The position numbers and the translations under genes were made by a program. The notes below the pieces were generated by a model that did not search any database, was not told where the DNA came from, and was given only the letters and a program-made list of their open reading frames with translations. A DNA stretch of 64,000 bases from Hydrogenophilales bacterium (lineage in GTDB: Bacteria > Pseudomonadota > Gammaproteobacteria > Burkholderiales > Thiobacillaceae), in contig JADJCP010000001.1 of assembly GCA_016703155.1 (NCBI GenBank), positions 806,001 to 870,000 on the forward strand, read 5' to 3'. The stretch's first letter is position 1; each line of letters begins with the position of its first letter. Positions 8,092-16,574 of the stretch are shown here, piece by piece.

Positions 8092-8484
8092 ATGAAGATT
8101 GGCGTATTAGTTAGCGAAGGGCCTTACACCCATCAGGCCTCGGATTCCGCCTACAACTTTGTCAAGGCGGCGTTGGAAAAGGGTCACGAGATTTATCGTG
8201 TGTTCTTCTATCACGATGGGGTCAACAACGCGACCCGCTTCACCGAGCCGCCGCGCGACGACCGCAACATCGTCAACCGCTGGAGCGAATTGGGCAAGCA
8301 ATACAACCTGGATATGGTCGTCTGCATCGCCGCCGCGCAACGTCGCGGCATCATGGACGAGAACGAGGCCAAGCGTCAGGGCAAATCTGGCGACAACATC
8401 GCCGAGGGCTTCCGCATCTCCGGCCTGGGCCAATTGGTCGAAGCCGGCATCCAGTGCGATCGCCTCGTGACTTTCGGTGATTAA
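8092..8484 (+). CDS. dsrE: sulfurtransferase subunit DsrE
   Basis: A 130-residue TusD/DsrE-fold protein, one of three subunits of the DsrE2F2H2 hexamer that hands sulfur to DsrC in the cytoplasm. The conserved sulfur-binding cysteine is at residue 78 (MVVCIAAAQRRG), the position used in Allochromatium vinosum DsrE. dsrF starts 12 bases downstream and dsrH 11 bases after that, so the trio is tightly coupled. Presence of DsrEFH is a marker of the oxidative pathway. Confidence 0.95.
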   Translation: MKIGVLVSEGPYTHQASDSAYNFVKAALEKGHEIYRVFFYHDGVNNATRFTEPPRDDRNIVNRWSELGKQYNLDMVVCIAAAQRRGIMDENEAKRQGKSGDNIAEGFRISGLGQLVEAGIQCDRLVTFGD

Positions 8485-8496
8485 GGGGAAACTGAG

Positions 8497-8889
8497 ATGA
8501 CCGACGAAATGGATATGGAAGAAGGCGGCGTAATCAAAAAGTTCATGTTCGTGAACCGCAAGGCGCCTTACGGCACGATCTACGCCCTGGAAGGTCTGGA
8601 AGTCGTTTTGATTTCAGCGGCCTTCGAGCAGGACGTCAGCATGGCCTTCATCGATGACGGCGTCTACGAACTGGCCAAGGGACAGGACACCAAGGCCATC
8701 GGCCAGAAGAACTTCTCACCGACCTACCGGGCGCTGGAAGGCTACGACATCGAAAAGCTCTATGTCGACCAGAAATCCCTGGATGAGCGTGGCCTGACCG
8801 AAGCCGACCTGCTGGTCGACGTTCAGGTCATGGATTCCGCCGAGCTCGCCGCGATGATGGCCGAGCAGGACGTGTTGATTAGTTTCTGA
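8497..8889 (+). CDS. dsrF: sulfurtransferase subunit DsrF
   Basis: The 130-residue TusC-like subunit of DsrEFH. It begins with MTDEMDMEEGGVIKKFMFVNRKAP and has the DsrE-fold core (LEGLEVVLISAAFEQDVSMAF). It contains no cysteine at all, consistent with a structural rather than sulfur-carrying role for this subunit. It is packed between dsrE and dsrH with gaps of about ten bases. Confidence 0.94.
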   Translation: MTDEMDMEEGGVIKKFMFVNRKAPYGTIYALEGLEVVLISAAFEQDVSMAFIDDGVYELAKGQDTKAIGQKNFSPTYRALEGYDIEKLYVDQKSLDERGLTEADLLVDVQVMDSAELAAMMAEQDVLISF

Positions 8890-8900
8890 GGGGTATCGAG

Positions 8901-9200
8901 ATGCTGCACATCGTCAATAAATCGCCGTTCGAGCGCAACACGCTGGAAAGCTGCCTGCGCCTGGCGACCAAGGGCTCTGCGGTGCTGCTGACCGAGGATG
9001 CCGTCTACGCGGCAACCACCGGTAGCGCTGCCGAGGGGAAAATCAAGGCGGCCATGGCCGATCTGAAGATTTACGCCCTGTCCCCCGATCTGCAAGCGCG
9101 CGGCATGGCCGGGCGCGTCATGGACGGGGTAAATCTAGTGGATTATGGCGGTTTCGTGGATCTGGTGACGGAACACAGCAACTGTCAATCTTGGTTGTAA
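8901..9200 (+). CDS. dsrH: sulfurtransferase subunit DsrH
   Basis: The 99-residue TusB-like subunit completing DsrEFH. The conserved cysteine of DsrH/TusB is at residue 18 (NTLESCLRLA), with a further cysteine near the C-terminus (SNCQSWL). It opens with MLHIVNKSPF, characteristic of the family. dsrC follows after 24 bases with its own strong ribosome-binding site. Confidence 0.94.
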   Translation: MLHIVNKSPFERNTLESCLRLATKGSAVLLTEDAVYAATTGSAAEGKIKAAMADLKIYALSPDLQARGMAGRVMDGVNLVDYGGFVDLVTEHSNCQSWL

Positions 9201-9224
9201 CTTGTTTCATTAGGAGAAATTGCT

Positions 9225-9560
9225 ATGCCCATGATCGAACACGGCGGTAAATCCTTCGAAGTCGACGAAGAAGGTTACCTGGTCAACCTGGCTGACTGGG
9301 ACGAGAACGTCGCGGCCTACCTGGCCCAGGAAGAAAAAGTTGAGATGTCCCAGAGCCACTGGGAAGTCGTCAACTTCCTGCGCGAGTACTACGGCGAGTA
9401 CCAGATCGCCCCCGCCATCCGCGTTTTGACCAAGGCTGTCGCCAAGAAGCTCGGTCCGGACAAGGGCAACAACAAGTACCTGTACGAGTTGTTCCCCTAT
9501 GGCCCCGCCAAGCAGGCTTGCAAGATCGCCGGCCTGCCGAAGCCGACCGGCTGCATCTGA
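9225..9560 (+). CDS. dsrC: sulfur carrier protein DsrC
   Basis: The 111-residue sulfur carrier that accepts sulfur from DsrEFH and presents it to DsrAB; its oxidised trisulfide form is processed by DsrMKJOP. Both redox cysteines of the flexible C-terminal arm are present: Cys99 (AKQACKIAG) and the penultimate Cys110 (PTGCI). AGGAGAAA precedes the start. The following intergenic region is strongly structured, which could let dsrC accumulate as a separate abundant message. Compare the cysteine-less paralogue at 4021-4353. Confidence 0.97.
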   Translation: MPMIEHGGKSFEVDEEGYLVNLADWDENVAAYLAQEEKVEMSQSHWEVVNFLREYYGEYQIAPAIRVLTKAVAKKLGPDKGNNKYLYELFPYGPAKQACKIAGLPKPTGCI

Positions 9561-9600
9561 TCGGTGCCTTGGCCTGACGCGCAAGCGTTCGGCTAAAGCT

Positions 9601-9691
9601 CTCGGCTATTGACTCAGTAGCCGAGAGTTGAGAGTGGTGCGTCGACGCCTATGTGTAGGCGGCGCTTGGCACTCCATTCTCCACTCTCGAC
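9601..9691 (+). promoter_or_regulatory. nested hairpins between dsrC and dsrM
   Basis: Three stems can form: CTCGGCTA (9601-9608) with TAGCCGAG (9618-9625); GTTGAGAGTGG (9627-9637) with CCACTCTCGAC (9681-9691), allowing one G-U pair; and inside it CGCCTA (9646-9651) with TAGGCG (9656-9661). No long T-run follows, so this is not a plain intrinsic terminator. It is well placed to be an RNA stabiliser or processing site separating dsrABEFHC from dsrMKLJOP. Confidence 0.6.
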
Positions 9692-9710
9692 TGTAAGTAA
9701 CGAGGAACGC

Positions 9711-10448
9711 ATGTCCGCACTGACCGTCTTTTTCACTGGTCTGTACTACATCGCCGCGATCACGCTGATCGGTGGCTTGGCCTATCGCATCTACGAGTAC
9801 AGCCGTACCCCGGCTCCGCTCAATATCCCGACCACGCCGGCGCCAACGACCCGGGTCGGTGTCTCGCTGCGCATGGCACGTGAGGTGGTACTGTTTGAGA
9901 GCTTGTTCAAATCGAACAAGTGGATCTGGGTATTCGGCTGGCTGTTCCATGTCTGCCTTGCCTTGGTGCTGATCCGCCACGTACGCTATTTCCAGGATCC
10001 GGTCTGCGAAATAATCGCCTTTATCCAGCCTTTCGGCATGTACGCCAGCATCGGCATGGTGATCGGCCTCCTCGGCCTGTGGGCACGCCGCTTCCTGGTC
10101 GACCGGGTGCGCTACATCTCCACGCCGTCGGATCACCTCATGCTGGCCCTGCTGGTGGGCATCGGCCTGACGGGCATGAGCATGACCTTTGTCGCCCATA
10201 CCGACATTGTCGCCCTGAAGGGCTTCACGATGGGCCTGATCACATTTGACTGGCAGCCCGTGCCCAACGATTTCAACCTGCTCGCGCACCTGTTTCTGGT
10301 AGCCCTGCTGATGCTCGTTTTCCCGATCAGCAAGCTGCTGCATGTGCCGGGCGTGTTCTTCAGCCCCACCCGTAATCAGGTCGATAACCCGCGTGAGCGA
10401 CGTCATATCGCGCCCTGGGCAGCCGCGCTCGATAAAGAGCAGGTCTGA
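9711..10448 (+). CDS. dsrM: membrane cytochrome b subunit DsrM
   Basis: A 245-residue NarI-like haem b subunit of the DsrMKJOP complex, with about five to six membrane segments (for example VFFTGLYYIAAITLIGGLAY and LFLVALLMLVFPISKLLHV) and His residues within them as likely haem ligands (WLFHVCL, KLLHVPG). It would exchange electrons with the quinone pool. I use the ATG at 9711 with GAGGAA just upstream; upstream in-frame codons fall in the structured intergenic DNA. dsrK follows after 40 bases. Confidence 0.94.
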   Translation: MSALTVFFTGLYYIAAITLIGGLAYRIYEYSRTPAPLNIPTTPAPTTRVGVSLRMAREVVLFESLFKSNKWIWVFGWLFHVCLALVLIRHVRYFQDPVCEIIAFIQPFGMYASIGMVIGLLGLWARRFLVDRVRYISTPSDHLMLALLVGIGLTGMSMTFVAHTDIVALKGFTMGLITFDWQPVPNDFNLLAHLFLVALLMLVFPISKLLHVPGVFFSPTRNQVDNPRERRHIAPWAAALDKEQV

Positions 10449-10488
10449 AGCGGTCCGGACTGAAACGAAGCGTAACTAAGGAGCGAGC

Positions 10489-12021
10489 GTGGCAGCACCC
10501 AAGTTCGAAGTTCCCAAACTGTCGGATACGGCATATACGGACGTCCCCAAGATTCAAGAGGGGAGCATGTCCCATATCAAGTCCTTCATTGCCCCACAGG
10601 CACCCCAGGAATTCCTGGGCTACCCCTGGGAATTGGCGGATGACTGGAAGGAACGGGCCATCGATCGCATGGGGCAATTGCTCGGCAAATATCGCTCGCT
10701 GCGCGTCTTCATGGATGCCTGCGTCCACTGCGGCGCCTGTACCGACAAGTGCCATTACTACCTGGGCTCGGCCGATCCGAAGAACATGCCGGTGGCGCGT
10801 CAGGAATTGATGCGCAAGGTGTATCGCCGCTACTTCACCCTGCCCGGAAAGATCGCCCCGTGGCTGGTGGGCGCCGAGGATCTGACCAAGGATACCCTGG
10901 ACCAGTGGTACAGCTATTACCACCAGTGCTCCGAATGCCGCCGCTGTTCCGTGTTCTGCCCGTATGGCATCGACACCGCGGAAATCACCATGGCAGGTCG
11001 AGAGATCCTCAACCATGTCGGCATGGGCCAAAAATACTCCAACGAAATTCTAGGCAAGGTCCAGAAAATCGGTAACAACCTCGGCCTGCCCGGCCCTGCC
11101 CTGGAAGACACGCTCTTGGGTCTCGAAGAGGATATCGAAGCCGATACCGGCGTCGCCGTCAAGATGCCGCTGGACGTTCAGGGCGCCGAAATCCTTCTGG
11201 TGACGCCATCGGCTGACTTCTTTTCGGAACCGCACGTCGAGTCGCTGATCGGCTACGCCAAGGTGTTCCATGCCGCCGGCGCGTCCTGGACGCTGTCCAG
11301 CCATGCCTCGGAAGCCGGCAACTTCGGCCTGTTCAACGGCAACTACGAGACCATGCGCACGGTGGCCATGCGCATCCGCGATGCCGCCCTGGAACTCGGC
11401 GTCAAGCGCATCGTCGTCGGCGAGTGCGGCCATGCCTGGCGTGTCGCCTATGCCTTCTGGAATACCTTGACCGGCATCGGTTACGGCGGTAATGACCCGT
11501 TCTCGATCGAAATGCAAAAGCAGCTCGACCCACGCTATAAGCAGCCCATGCATATCTGCGAGTACACCTGGGATCTGATCCAGAAAGGCGTCCTCAAATT
11601 CGACAAGTCACTGAATGACCACCGCACCATCACCTTCCACGACTCGTGCAATGTGGCGCGCGGCTCACGCATGGGTGACGAGCCGGGCGGTCAATTCACC
11701 ATCCCGCGCAACATCATCAAAGCGGTAGCGAACAATTTCCACGACATGGCGGCGGAAACCATCGGCGAGTCCACCTTCTGCTGCGGCGGTGGCGGCGGTG
11801 TGTTGACCGATGACTTGATCGAACTGCGCGTCAAGGGCGCATTGCCACGGATGAATGCCTACAACGCGGTGGCTAAAGAAGAAGGCGTGAACTTCCTCGC
11901 TCTGATTTGCGCGATCTGCAAGGCACAGTTCACCAAAGTGGTGCCTTTCTACGGTTTTGACATGAGCCAGGTTGGCGGTGTGCACCAGTTGGTGAGCACG
12001 GCGATCAAACTGGAAGATTGA
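10489..12021 (+). CDS. dsrK: HdrD-like iron-sulfur subunit DsrK
   Basis: A 510-residue cytoplasmic-facing catalytic subunit of DsrMKJOP related to heterodisulfide reductase HdrD, thought to act on the DsrC disulfide or trisulfide. Two ferredoxin clusters are seen in the first half (CVHCGACTDKC; CSECRRCSVFCPYG), and C-terminal CCG-type motifs (HDSCNVARG; FCCGGGGGV; CAICKAQ) that bind the noncubane cluster. The start is a GTG at 10489, supported by AAGGAG five bases upstream. Length is normal. Confidence 0.95.
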   Translation: MAAPKFEVPKLSDTAYTDVPKIQEGSMSHIKSFIAPQAPQEFLGYPWELADDWKERAIDRMGQLLGKYRSLRVFMDACVHCGACTDKCHYYLGSADPKNMPVARQELMRKVYRRYFTLPGKIAPWLVGAEDLTKDTLDQWYSYYHQCSECRRCSVFCPYGIDTAEITMAGREILNHVGMGQKYSNEILGKVQKIGNNLGLPGPALEDTLLGLEEDIEADTGVAVKMPLDVQGAEILLVTPSADFFSEPHVESLIGYAKVFHAAGASWTLSSHASEAGNFGLFNGNYETMRTVAMRIRDAALELGVKRIVVGECGHAWRVAYAFWNTLTGIGYGGNDPFSIEMQKQLDPRYKQPMHICEYTWDLIQKGVLKFDKSLNDHRTITFHDSCNVARGSRMGDEPGGQFTIPRNIIKAVANNFHDMAAETIGESTFCCGGGGGVLTDDLIELRVKGALPRMNAYNAVAKEEGVNFLALICAICKAQFTKVVPFYGFDMSQVGGVHQLVSTAIKLED

Positions 12022-12098
12022 TTTTTTGAATTCGTTGCGGGCAACCGCGAATAGACACTGGCGGTTATACCGCACGATTTGACGATAGGAGAGCGAAG

Positions 12099-14060
12099 AT
12101 GTCGGTCACATCCAAAGACGTAAAGAAGACTGAAGGTCTCAGCTGGCGCCGTTACAAGGATGGCGAGTCCGAGGCGAACTGGCGCAGCAACCAGGACATC
12201 ATTTTCCAGTCCAGCTGGACCCACAAGTGTCCCGAGTACATGCTCTCGACACCGCCCTGCCAGGGTTCCTGCCCGGCCGGCGAGGATATCCGCTCCTACC
12301 TCAACATCGTCCGCGGCATCGAGAAACCGACCGATCCGAAGATGAGCTGGCAGGAATTCGCCTGGCGCCGTCTGACCGAAGCCAACCCGTTCCCGGCCGT
12401 CATGGGTCGCGTCTGTCCCGCGCCTTGCGAGTCCGGCTGCAACCGTAACCAGGTCGAAGAAAACGTTGGTATCAATTCGGTCGAGCACTACCTCGGCAAC
12501 TGGGCCATCGACAACAATCTGGGCTTTGCCAAGACCGACAAGAAGACCGGCAAGAAGGTCGCCATCCTCGGCGGCGGCCCCGCTGGTTTGGCTGCCGCAT
12601 ACCAACTCGCCCTCAAGGGTCACAGCTGCACCATTTTTGATGACCACGCTGAACTCGGCGGCATGATGCGCTACGGCATCCCCGGTTTCCGCACGCCGCG
12701 TGAAATCCTCGATGCCGAAATCAAGCGCATCACCGACCTGGGCGTCGAGACCAAGCTGAACTGCCGTGTCGGTACGGACATCAGCATGGAGCAGATCGAG
12801 AAAGACTATGACGCGATTCTGATGGGCATGGGTGCCCAGGCCGGTCGCGCACTGCCGGTCGATGGCGCCGATGCCGCCAACTGCGTCACCGCCATGTCCT
12901 TCCTGCGCGCCTTCAACGAGGGTCGCCTGCAACACGTCGGCAACAAGGTCGTCGTCATCGGCGGTGGCGACACCTCCATCGACGTCGCCACGGTCGCCCG
13001 CCGCCTCGGCAAGGTCACCAACGCCGCCACCTCCGACCTGCCGGAGATGGTCCTGGCCGGTCATTCCGCCCACGACGTCGCCTCGATCGCCGCACGCCAG
13101 GGTGTCGAGGTTGTCCTGATCTCCCGCTCGACTGTCGACAAAATGGCTGCCAACAAGCATGAAGTCGATCAGGCCAAGGCCGAAGGTATCGAGATCATTG
13201 GTGGCGTCACCCCGGTCGCCGTGGTCAAGGGCCCGGACGGTCGCGCTACCGCATTACGTGTCGCCGAATTTGAAATGGTCGGCAACGAGACCAAGATCAA
13301 GGAAGGCACCGAGCGCGACATCACCGGCGACCTGATCGTTTCGGCTATCGGCCAGGCTGTCGATTTCACCGGCCTTGAGACCTACAACAACAACAAGGGC
13401 CTGATCAAGACCGACAAGCTCTATCGCTTCCCGGGCAAGACCAACGTCTTTGTTGCTGGCGACGTGATCCGCCCGCACCTGCTGACCACAGCGATTGGCC
13501 ATGCGCGCATCTGCGCCGACGGCATCGATGCCTATCTCTCCGGCATCGAGCTCGACAAGCGCCCGAAAGTGGACGTGCATCACTGGGACATGGTGCGCCG
13601 CTGGCTGGAAACCGGCCACGAATACAACGAACACCACGGCCAGGAGTGGGGCTCATCCGACTGGAAAGATACCCTGCACAACTTCGAAGACCGGTCCGGT
13701 CGTTACGTGATCCCCTCCTCCGCGCTATTCCTCGGCCACTTCGCCAACACCCCGCGCAACCAGCGTGGCGTAACGGTGCTGGACAAGGAATCCGCCCTGG
13801 GCAACTTCGAGGATCGCCTGCACGCACTGGATGACAAACAGACCGTCGCCGAAGCCAAACGCTGCATGTCCTGCGGCCTGTGCTTCGAGTGCGACAACTG
13901 CGTCATCTACTGTCCGCAGACCGCGGTGTTCAAGGTTCGCAAGAAGGACAATCCAACCACTGGTCGTTATGTCGACACCGACTATAGCAAGTGTATCGGT
14001 TGCCATATCTGCGCCGACGTCTGCCCGACCGGCTACATCATCATGGGCATGGGTGACTGA
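12099..14060 (+). CDS. dsrL: iron-sulfur flavoprotein NAD(P)H oxidoreductase DsrL
   Basis: A 653-residue GltD-like protein that couples DsrAB to NAD(P)+ reduction. An N-terminal cysteine region (CQGSCPAGEDI; CPAPCESGCNRN) is followed by an FAD-binding Rossmann motif (ILGGGPAGLAAA), an NAD(P)H-binding motif (VIGGGDTSIDVA) and a C-terminal pair of ferredoxin clusters (CMSCGLCFECDNC; CIGCHICADVCP). DsrL is a hallmark of the oxidative pathway. TAGGAGAG precedes the ATG. dsrJ starts five bases after the stop. Confidence 0.95.
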   Translation: MSVTSKDVKKTEGLSWRRYKDGESEANWRSNQDIIFQSSWTHKCPEYMLSTPPCQGSCPAGEDIRSYLNIVRGIEKPTDPKMSWQEFAWRRLTEANPFPAVMGRVCPAPCESGCNRNQVEENVGINSVEHYLGNWAIDNNLGFAKTDKKTGKKVAILGGGPAGLAAAYQLALKGHSCTIFDDHAELGGMMRYGIPGFRTPREILDAEIKRITDLGVETKLNCRVGTDISMEQIEKDYDAILMGMGAQAGRALPVDGADAANCVTAMSFLRAFNEGRLQHVGNKVVVIGGGDTSIDVATVARRLGKVTNAATSDLPEMVLAGHSAHDVASIAARQGVEVVLISRSTVDKMAANKHEVDQAKAEGIEIIGGVTPVAVVKGPDGRATALRVAEFEMVGNETKIKEGTERDITGDLIVSAIGQAVDFTGLETYNNNKGLIKTDKLYRFPGKTNVFVAGDVIRPHLLTTAIGHARICADGIDAYLSGIELDKRPKVDVHHWDMVRRWLETGHEYNEHHGQEWGSSDWKDTLHNFEDRSGRYVIPSSALFLGHFANTPRNQRGVTVLDKESALGNFEDRLHALDDKQTVAEAKRCMSCGLCFECDNCVIYCPQTAVFKVRKKDNPTTGRYVDTDYSKCIGCHICADVCPTGYIIMGMGD

Positions 14061-14064
14061 CAGC

Positions 14065-14538
14065 ATGAACGGCATGGCGAGTCTTGGTAAGTGGCTTAAA
14101 CTCGCCCTCCTCGCGGGCGCGGCGGCCTTGACGGCCGTGGCGCCCCATCAGGCGACGGCGGGCTCGGCAAAACCGATGCTGGAGCGCGGCAAAGGCGAGC
14201 AGTGTGTCGAAGACACGCAGTTCATGCGCCGCAACCACATGGATCTGCTCAAGCATCATCGTAACGAAACCATGCGGCAAGGCATACGCACCACGAAGCA
14301 CAGCCTCAAGGGCTGTGTCGACTGCCACGCCAGCACCAAGACCGGCAGCGTCGCGGCCAGCAAGGATGACTTCTGCGCGGCTTGCCACAGCTATGCCGCG
14401 GTCAAACTCGACTGCTGGGATTGCCACGCCACCAAGCCCAAAAAGAGGCCAGCCACCCTGGCAGGCATGCCGCCAGCCGCATCCGAGACCGGGACGAGCC
14501 CGATGGCCCCTGCCCTGGCAGGAGGTAAAACACAATGA
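14065..14538 (+). CDS. dsrJ: periplasmic trihaem cytochrome c DsrJ
   Basis: A 157-residue cytochrome with an uncleaved or cleavable N-terminal hydrophobic segment and three CxxCH haem sites: CVDCH, CAACH and CWDCH. A further Cys-containing motif, GEQCVEDTQFMRRNHMD, matches the position of the unusual cysteine ligand reported for one DsrJ haem. The start at 14065 is four bases after dsrL; a second ATG at 14074 is possible. The C-terminal tail after the third haem is low-complexity (Pro, Ala, Gly). It overlaps dsrO by four bases (ATGA). Confidence 0.93.
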   Translation: MNGMASLGKWLKLALLAGAAALTAVAPHQATAGSAKPMLERGKGEQCVEDTQFMRRNHMDLLKHHRNETMRQGIRTTKHSLKGCVDCHASTKTGSVAASKDDFCAACHSYAAVKLDCWDCHATKPKKRPATLAGMPPAASETGTSPMAPALAGGKTQ

Positions 14539-15287
14539 GCGATCTGCACAACCAGACCGAAATCCCCGACAGCAGCGAGCGCCGCGATTTTCTGAAGTTG
14601 GGCGCGCTGGCGGCCACCGTGCTGGCACCCGGGGTAATGCTCTATGGCATCGCCAACAGCCGCCCGCCTGAACAAGGCGCCAGTTCCAAGCTGCGCTGGG
14701 GCATGCTCATCGACACCACCAAGTGCGGCAATGGCTGTAACACTTGCGTCACCGCCTGCAACACCGAGAACGGTTTGAACGGCAAAACGGGCCCGCAGGA
14801 TTCGCAGTGGATCCGCAAGGTCAACATCAAGAACCTGAGCAATGGTTTCGAGCACGATCTGCCGATGATGTGCCAGCACTGCGAGAACCCGCCGTGCGTC
14901 GACGTCTGCCCCACGGGCGCGTCGATGAAGCGCGCCGACGGCATCGTCCTGGTCGACCGGCATATCTGCATCGGCTGCCGCTACTGCATGATGGCCTGTC
15001 CTTACAAAGCCCGTTCCTTCGTGCATGAGCCCATTACCGATCAGAATCCGGAAGTCCCGCGCGGCAAGGGTTGCGTCGAGTCCTGTACCTTCTGCGTGCA
15101 ACGCGTCGACCGCGACGAAACACCCGCCTGTGTCGAGGCCTGCAACGCCAACGGGCAAAACGCCATGATCTTCGGCGATCTCAACAACCCGGAAAGCGAG
15201 ATTTCAAAAGCGCTCAGTGGCCAAGCCTCCGTGGAAGTGCGTGCCGACCTACGCCTGAACACGGGCGTTCGTTATCAAGGAATTTAA
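14535..15287 (+). CDS. dsrO: periplasmic ferredoxin-like iron-sulfur protein DsrO
   Basis: A 250-residue four-cluster ferredoxin-type protein exported by the Tat path: the twin-arginine motif RRDFLKLGA is followed by a hydrophobic region. Cysteine groups are CGNGCNTCVTAC, CQHCENPPCVDVCP, CIGCRYCMMACP and CVESCTFC with a later CVEAC. It links DsrJ to the DsrP membrane subunit. GGAGG is placed nine bases before the ATG inside the end of dsrJ. dsrP starts three bases after the stop. Confidence 0.94.
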   Translation: MSDLHNQTEIPDSSERRDFLKLGALAATVLAPGVMLYGIANSRPPEQGASSKLRWGMLIDTTKCGNGCNTCVTACNTENGLNGKTGPQDSQWIRKVNIKNLSNGFEHDLPMMCQHCENPPCVDVCPTGASMKRADGIVLVDRHICIGCRYCMMACPYKARSFVHEPITDQNPEVPRGKGCVESCTFCVQRVDRDETPACVEACNANGQNAMIFGDLNNPESEISKALSGQASVEVRADLRLNTGVRYQGI

Positions 15288-15290
15288 GCC

Positions 15291-16508
15291 ATGACGGAAC
15301 ACGTTTGCCTGGATAAACAGGACTGCAAGATCAAGGCCTTCTGGGCGCTGATGGCCCTCGGTGGCGTATTCGTTCTGGCCGCCATGGTGGCATTCTTCCA
15401 TCTGGAACACACCGGCCACATCGAAACCGGGATGACCAACCAGATCGTCTGGGGCCTGCCGCATGTCTTCGCGGTGTTCCTGATCGTCGCCGCCTCGGGC
15501 GTGCTGAACGTTGCCTCCATCGGCTCGGTGTTCGGCAAATCGCTGTACAAGGCACGCGCACCCTTGTCGGGTATGCTCGCCCTGGCCATGCTGGCCGGCG
15601 GTCTCGCGGTGCTGGTCCTCGACCTGGGCCGCCCAGACCGTCTGATCATCGCCATGACGCACTACAACTTCAAGTCCATCTTCGCCTGGAACATGATCTT
15701 CTATAACGGCTTCTTCGCCATCGTCGGCCTTTACCTGCTGACCCTGATGGACAAGAAGTTGAAGAACTACTCCAAGCCCATGGGCTTCCTGGCGTTCTTC
15801 TGGCGACTGGCGCTGACCACCGCCACGGGTTCCATTTTTGGCTTCCTGATCGCGCGCGCCGGCTACCACTCGGCGCTGATGGCGCCGATGTTCATCATCA
15901 TGTCCTTTGGCTATGGCCTGGCGGTGTTCATGGTCGTGCAATCGGCGATGTACCGCTGGAACGACTTGACTGTCGATCCGAACATCCGCAGGCGCATGAA
16001 GAACCTGTTGGCCGTGTTTGTGGGAGCCTCGCTGTATTTCACCATCGTCCTGCACCTGACCAACATGTACGTGGCCAAGCAGTGGGACTTCGAGCGCTTC
16101 ATCCTGCTCGAAGGGGGTATCTACACCAAACTTTTCTGGATCGGCCAGATTCTGCTGGGTGGCATTGTCCCTCTCATCCTGCTTTTCATCCCGCGCTCTC
16201 AGGCATCGCAGAAAGTCTGCTTCTGCTTCATGGCGCCCTTGCTGGTCATTCTGGGCGGTTTCGCGCAGATGTACGTGACCATCATCGGCGGTCAGGCCTT
16301 CCCGCTGGAACTATTCCCGGGGTTCGCCGAGACCAGCAGTTTCTACGATGGTGTCGCACACGCCTACTCCCCCAGCATCTGGGAAGCCATGCTTGGCATG
16401 GGTGGCATCGCCATCGCCTTCATGGCCACGATCATCGCCGTGCATGCCCTGAAATTCATGCCGCAGGACGACCTGCACATACTCCAGGGACGCAGAAGTT
16501 CGGACTGA
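15291..16508 (+). CDS. dsrP: NrfD-type membrane subunit DsrP
   Basis: A 405-residue polytopic protein with about ten membrane segments, of the NrfD/PsrC family, expected to hold the second quinone site of DsrMKJOP next to DsrO. Segments such as FWALMALGGVFVLAAMVAFF and the last one, AMLGMGGIAIAFMATIIAVHA, are clear. Length is normal. It ends the tightly spaced dsrMKLJOP block, and an intrinsic terminator lies 26 bases after the stop. Confidence 0.93.
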   Translation: MTEHVCLDKQDCKIKAFWALMALGGVFVLAAMVAFFHLEHTGHIETGMTNQIVWGLPHVFAVFLIVAASGVLNVASIGSVFGKSLYKARAPLSGMLALAMLAGGLAVLVLDLGRPDRLIIAMTHYNFKSIFAWNMIFYNGFFAIVGLYLLTLMDKKLKNYSKPMGFLAFFWRLALTTATGSIFGFLIARAGYHSALMAPMFIIMSFGYGLAVFMVVQSAMYRWNDLTVDPNIRRRMKNLLAVFVGASLYFTIVLHLTNMYVAKQWDFERFILLEGGIYTKLFWIGQILLGGIVPLILLFIPRSQASQKVCFCFMAPLLVILGGFAQMYVTIIGGQAFPLELFPGFAETSSFYDGVAHAYSPSIWEAMLGMGGIAIAFMATIIAVHALKFMPQDDLHILQGRRSSD

Positions 16509-16533
16509 TCGATTTCTGGGCAAGTCGTGAAAG

Positions 16534-16557
16534 GCCGACTTTTTTAGTCGGCTTTTT
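16534..16557 (+). terminator. intrinsic terminator between dsrP and dsrN
   Basis: GCCGACT (16534-16540) pairs with AGTCGGC (16546-16552) and is followed by TTTTT. The loop is itself T5. It should end or attenuate the main dsr transcript before dsrN, so dsrN and dsrR may be expressed at a lower level. Confidence 0.85.
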
Positions 16558-16574
16558 GCTTTCAAGCTAGTAAA

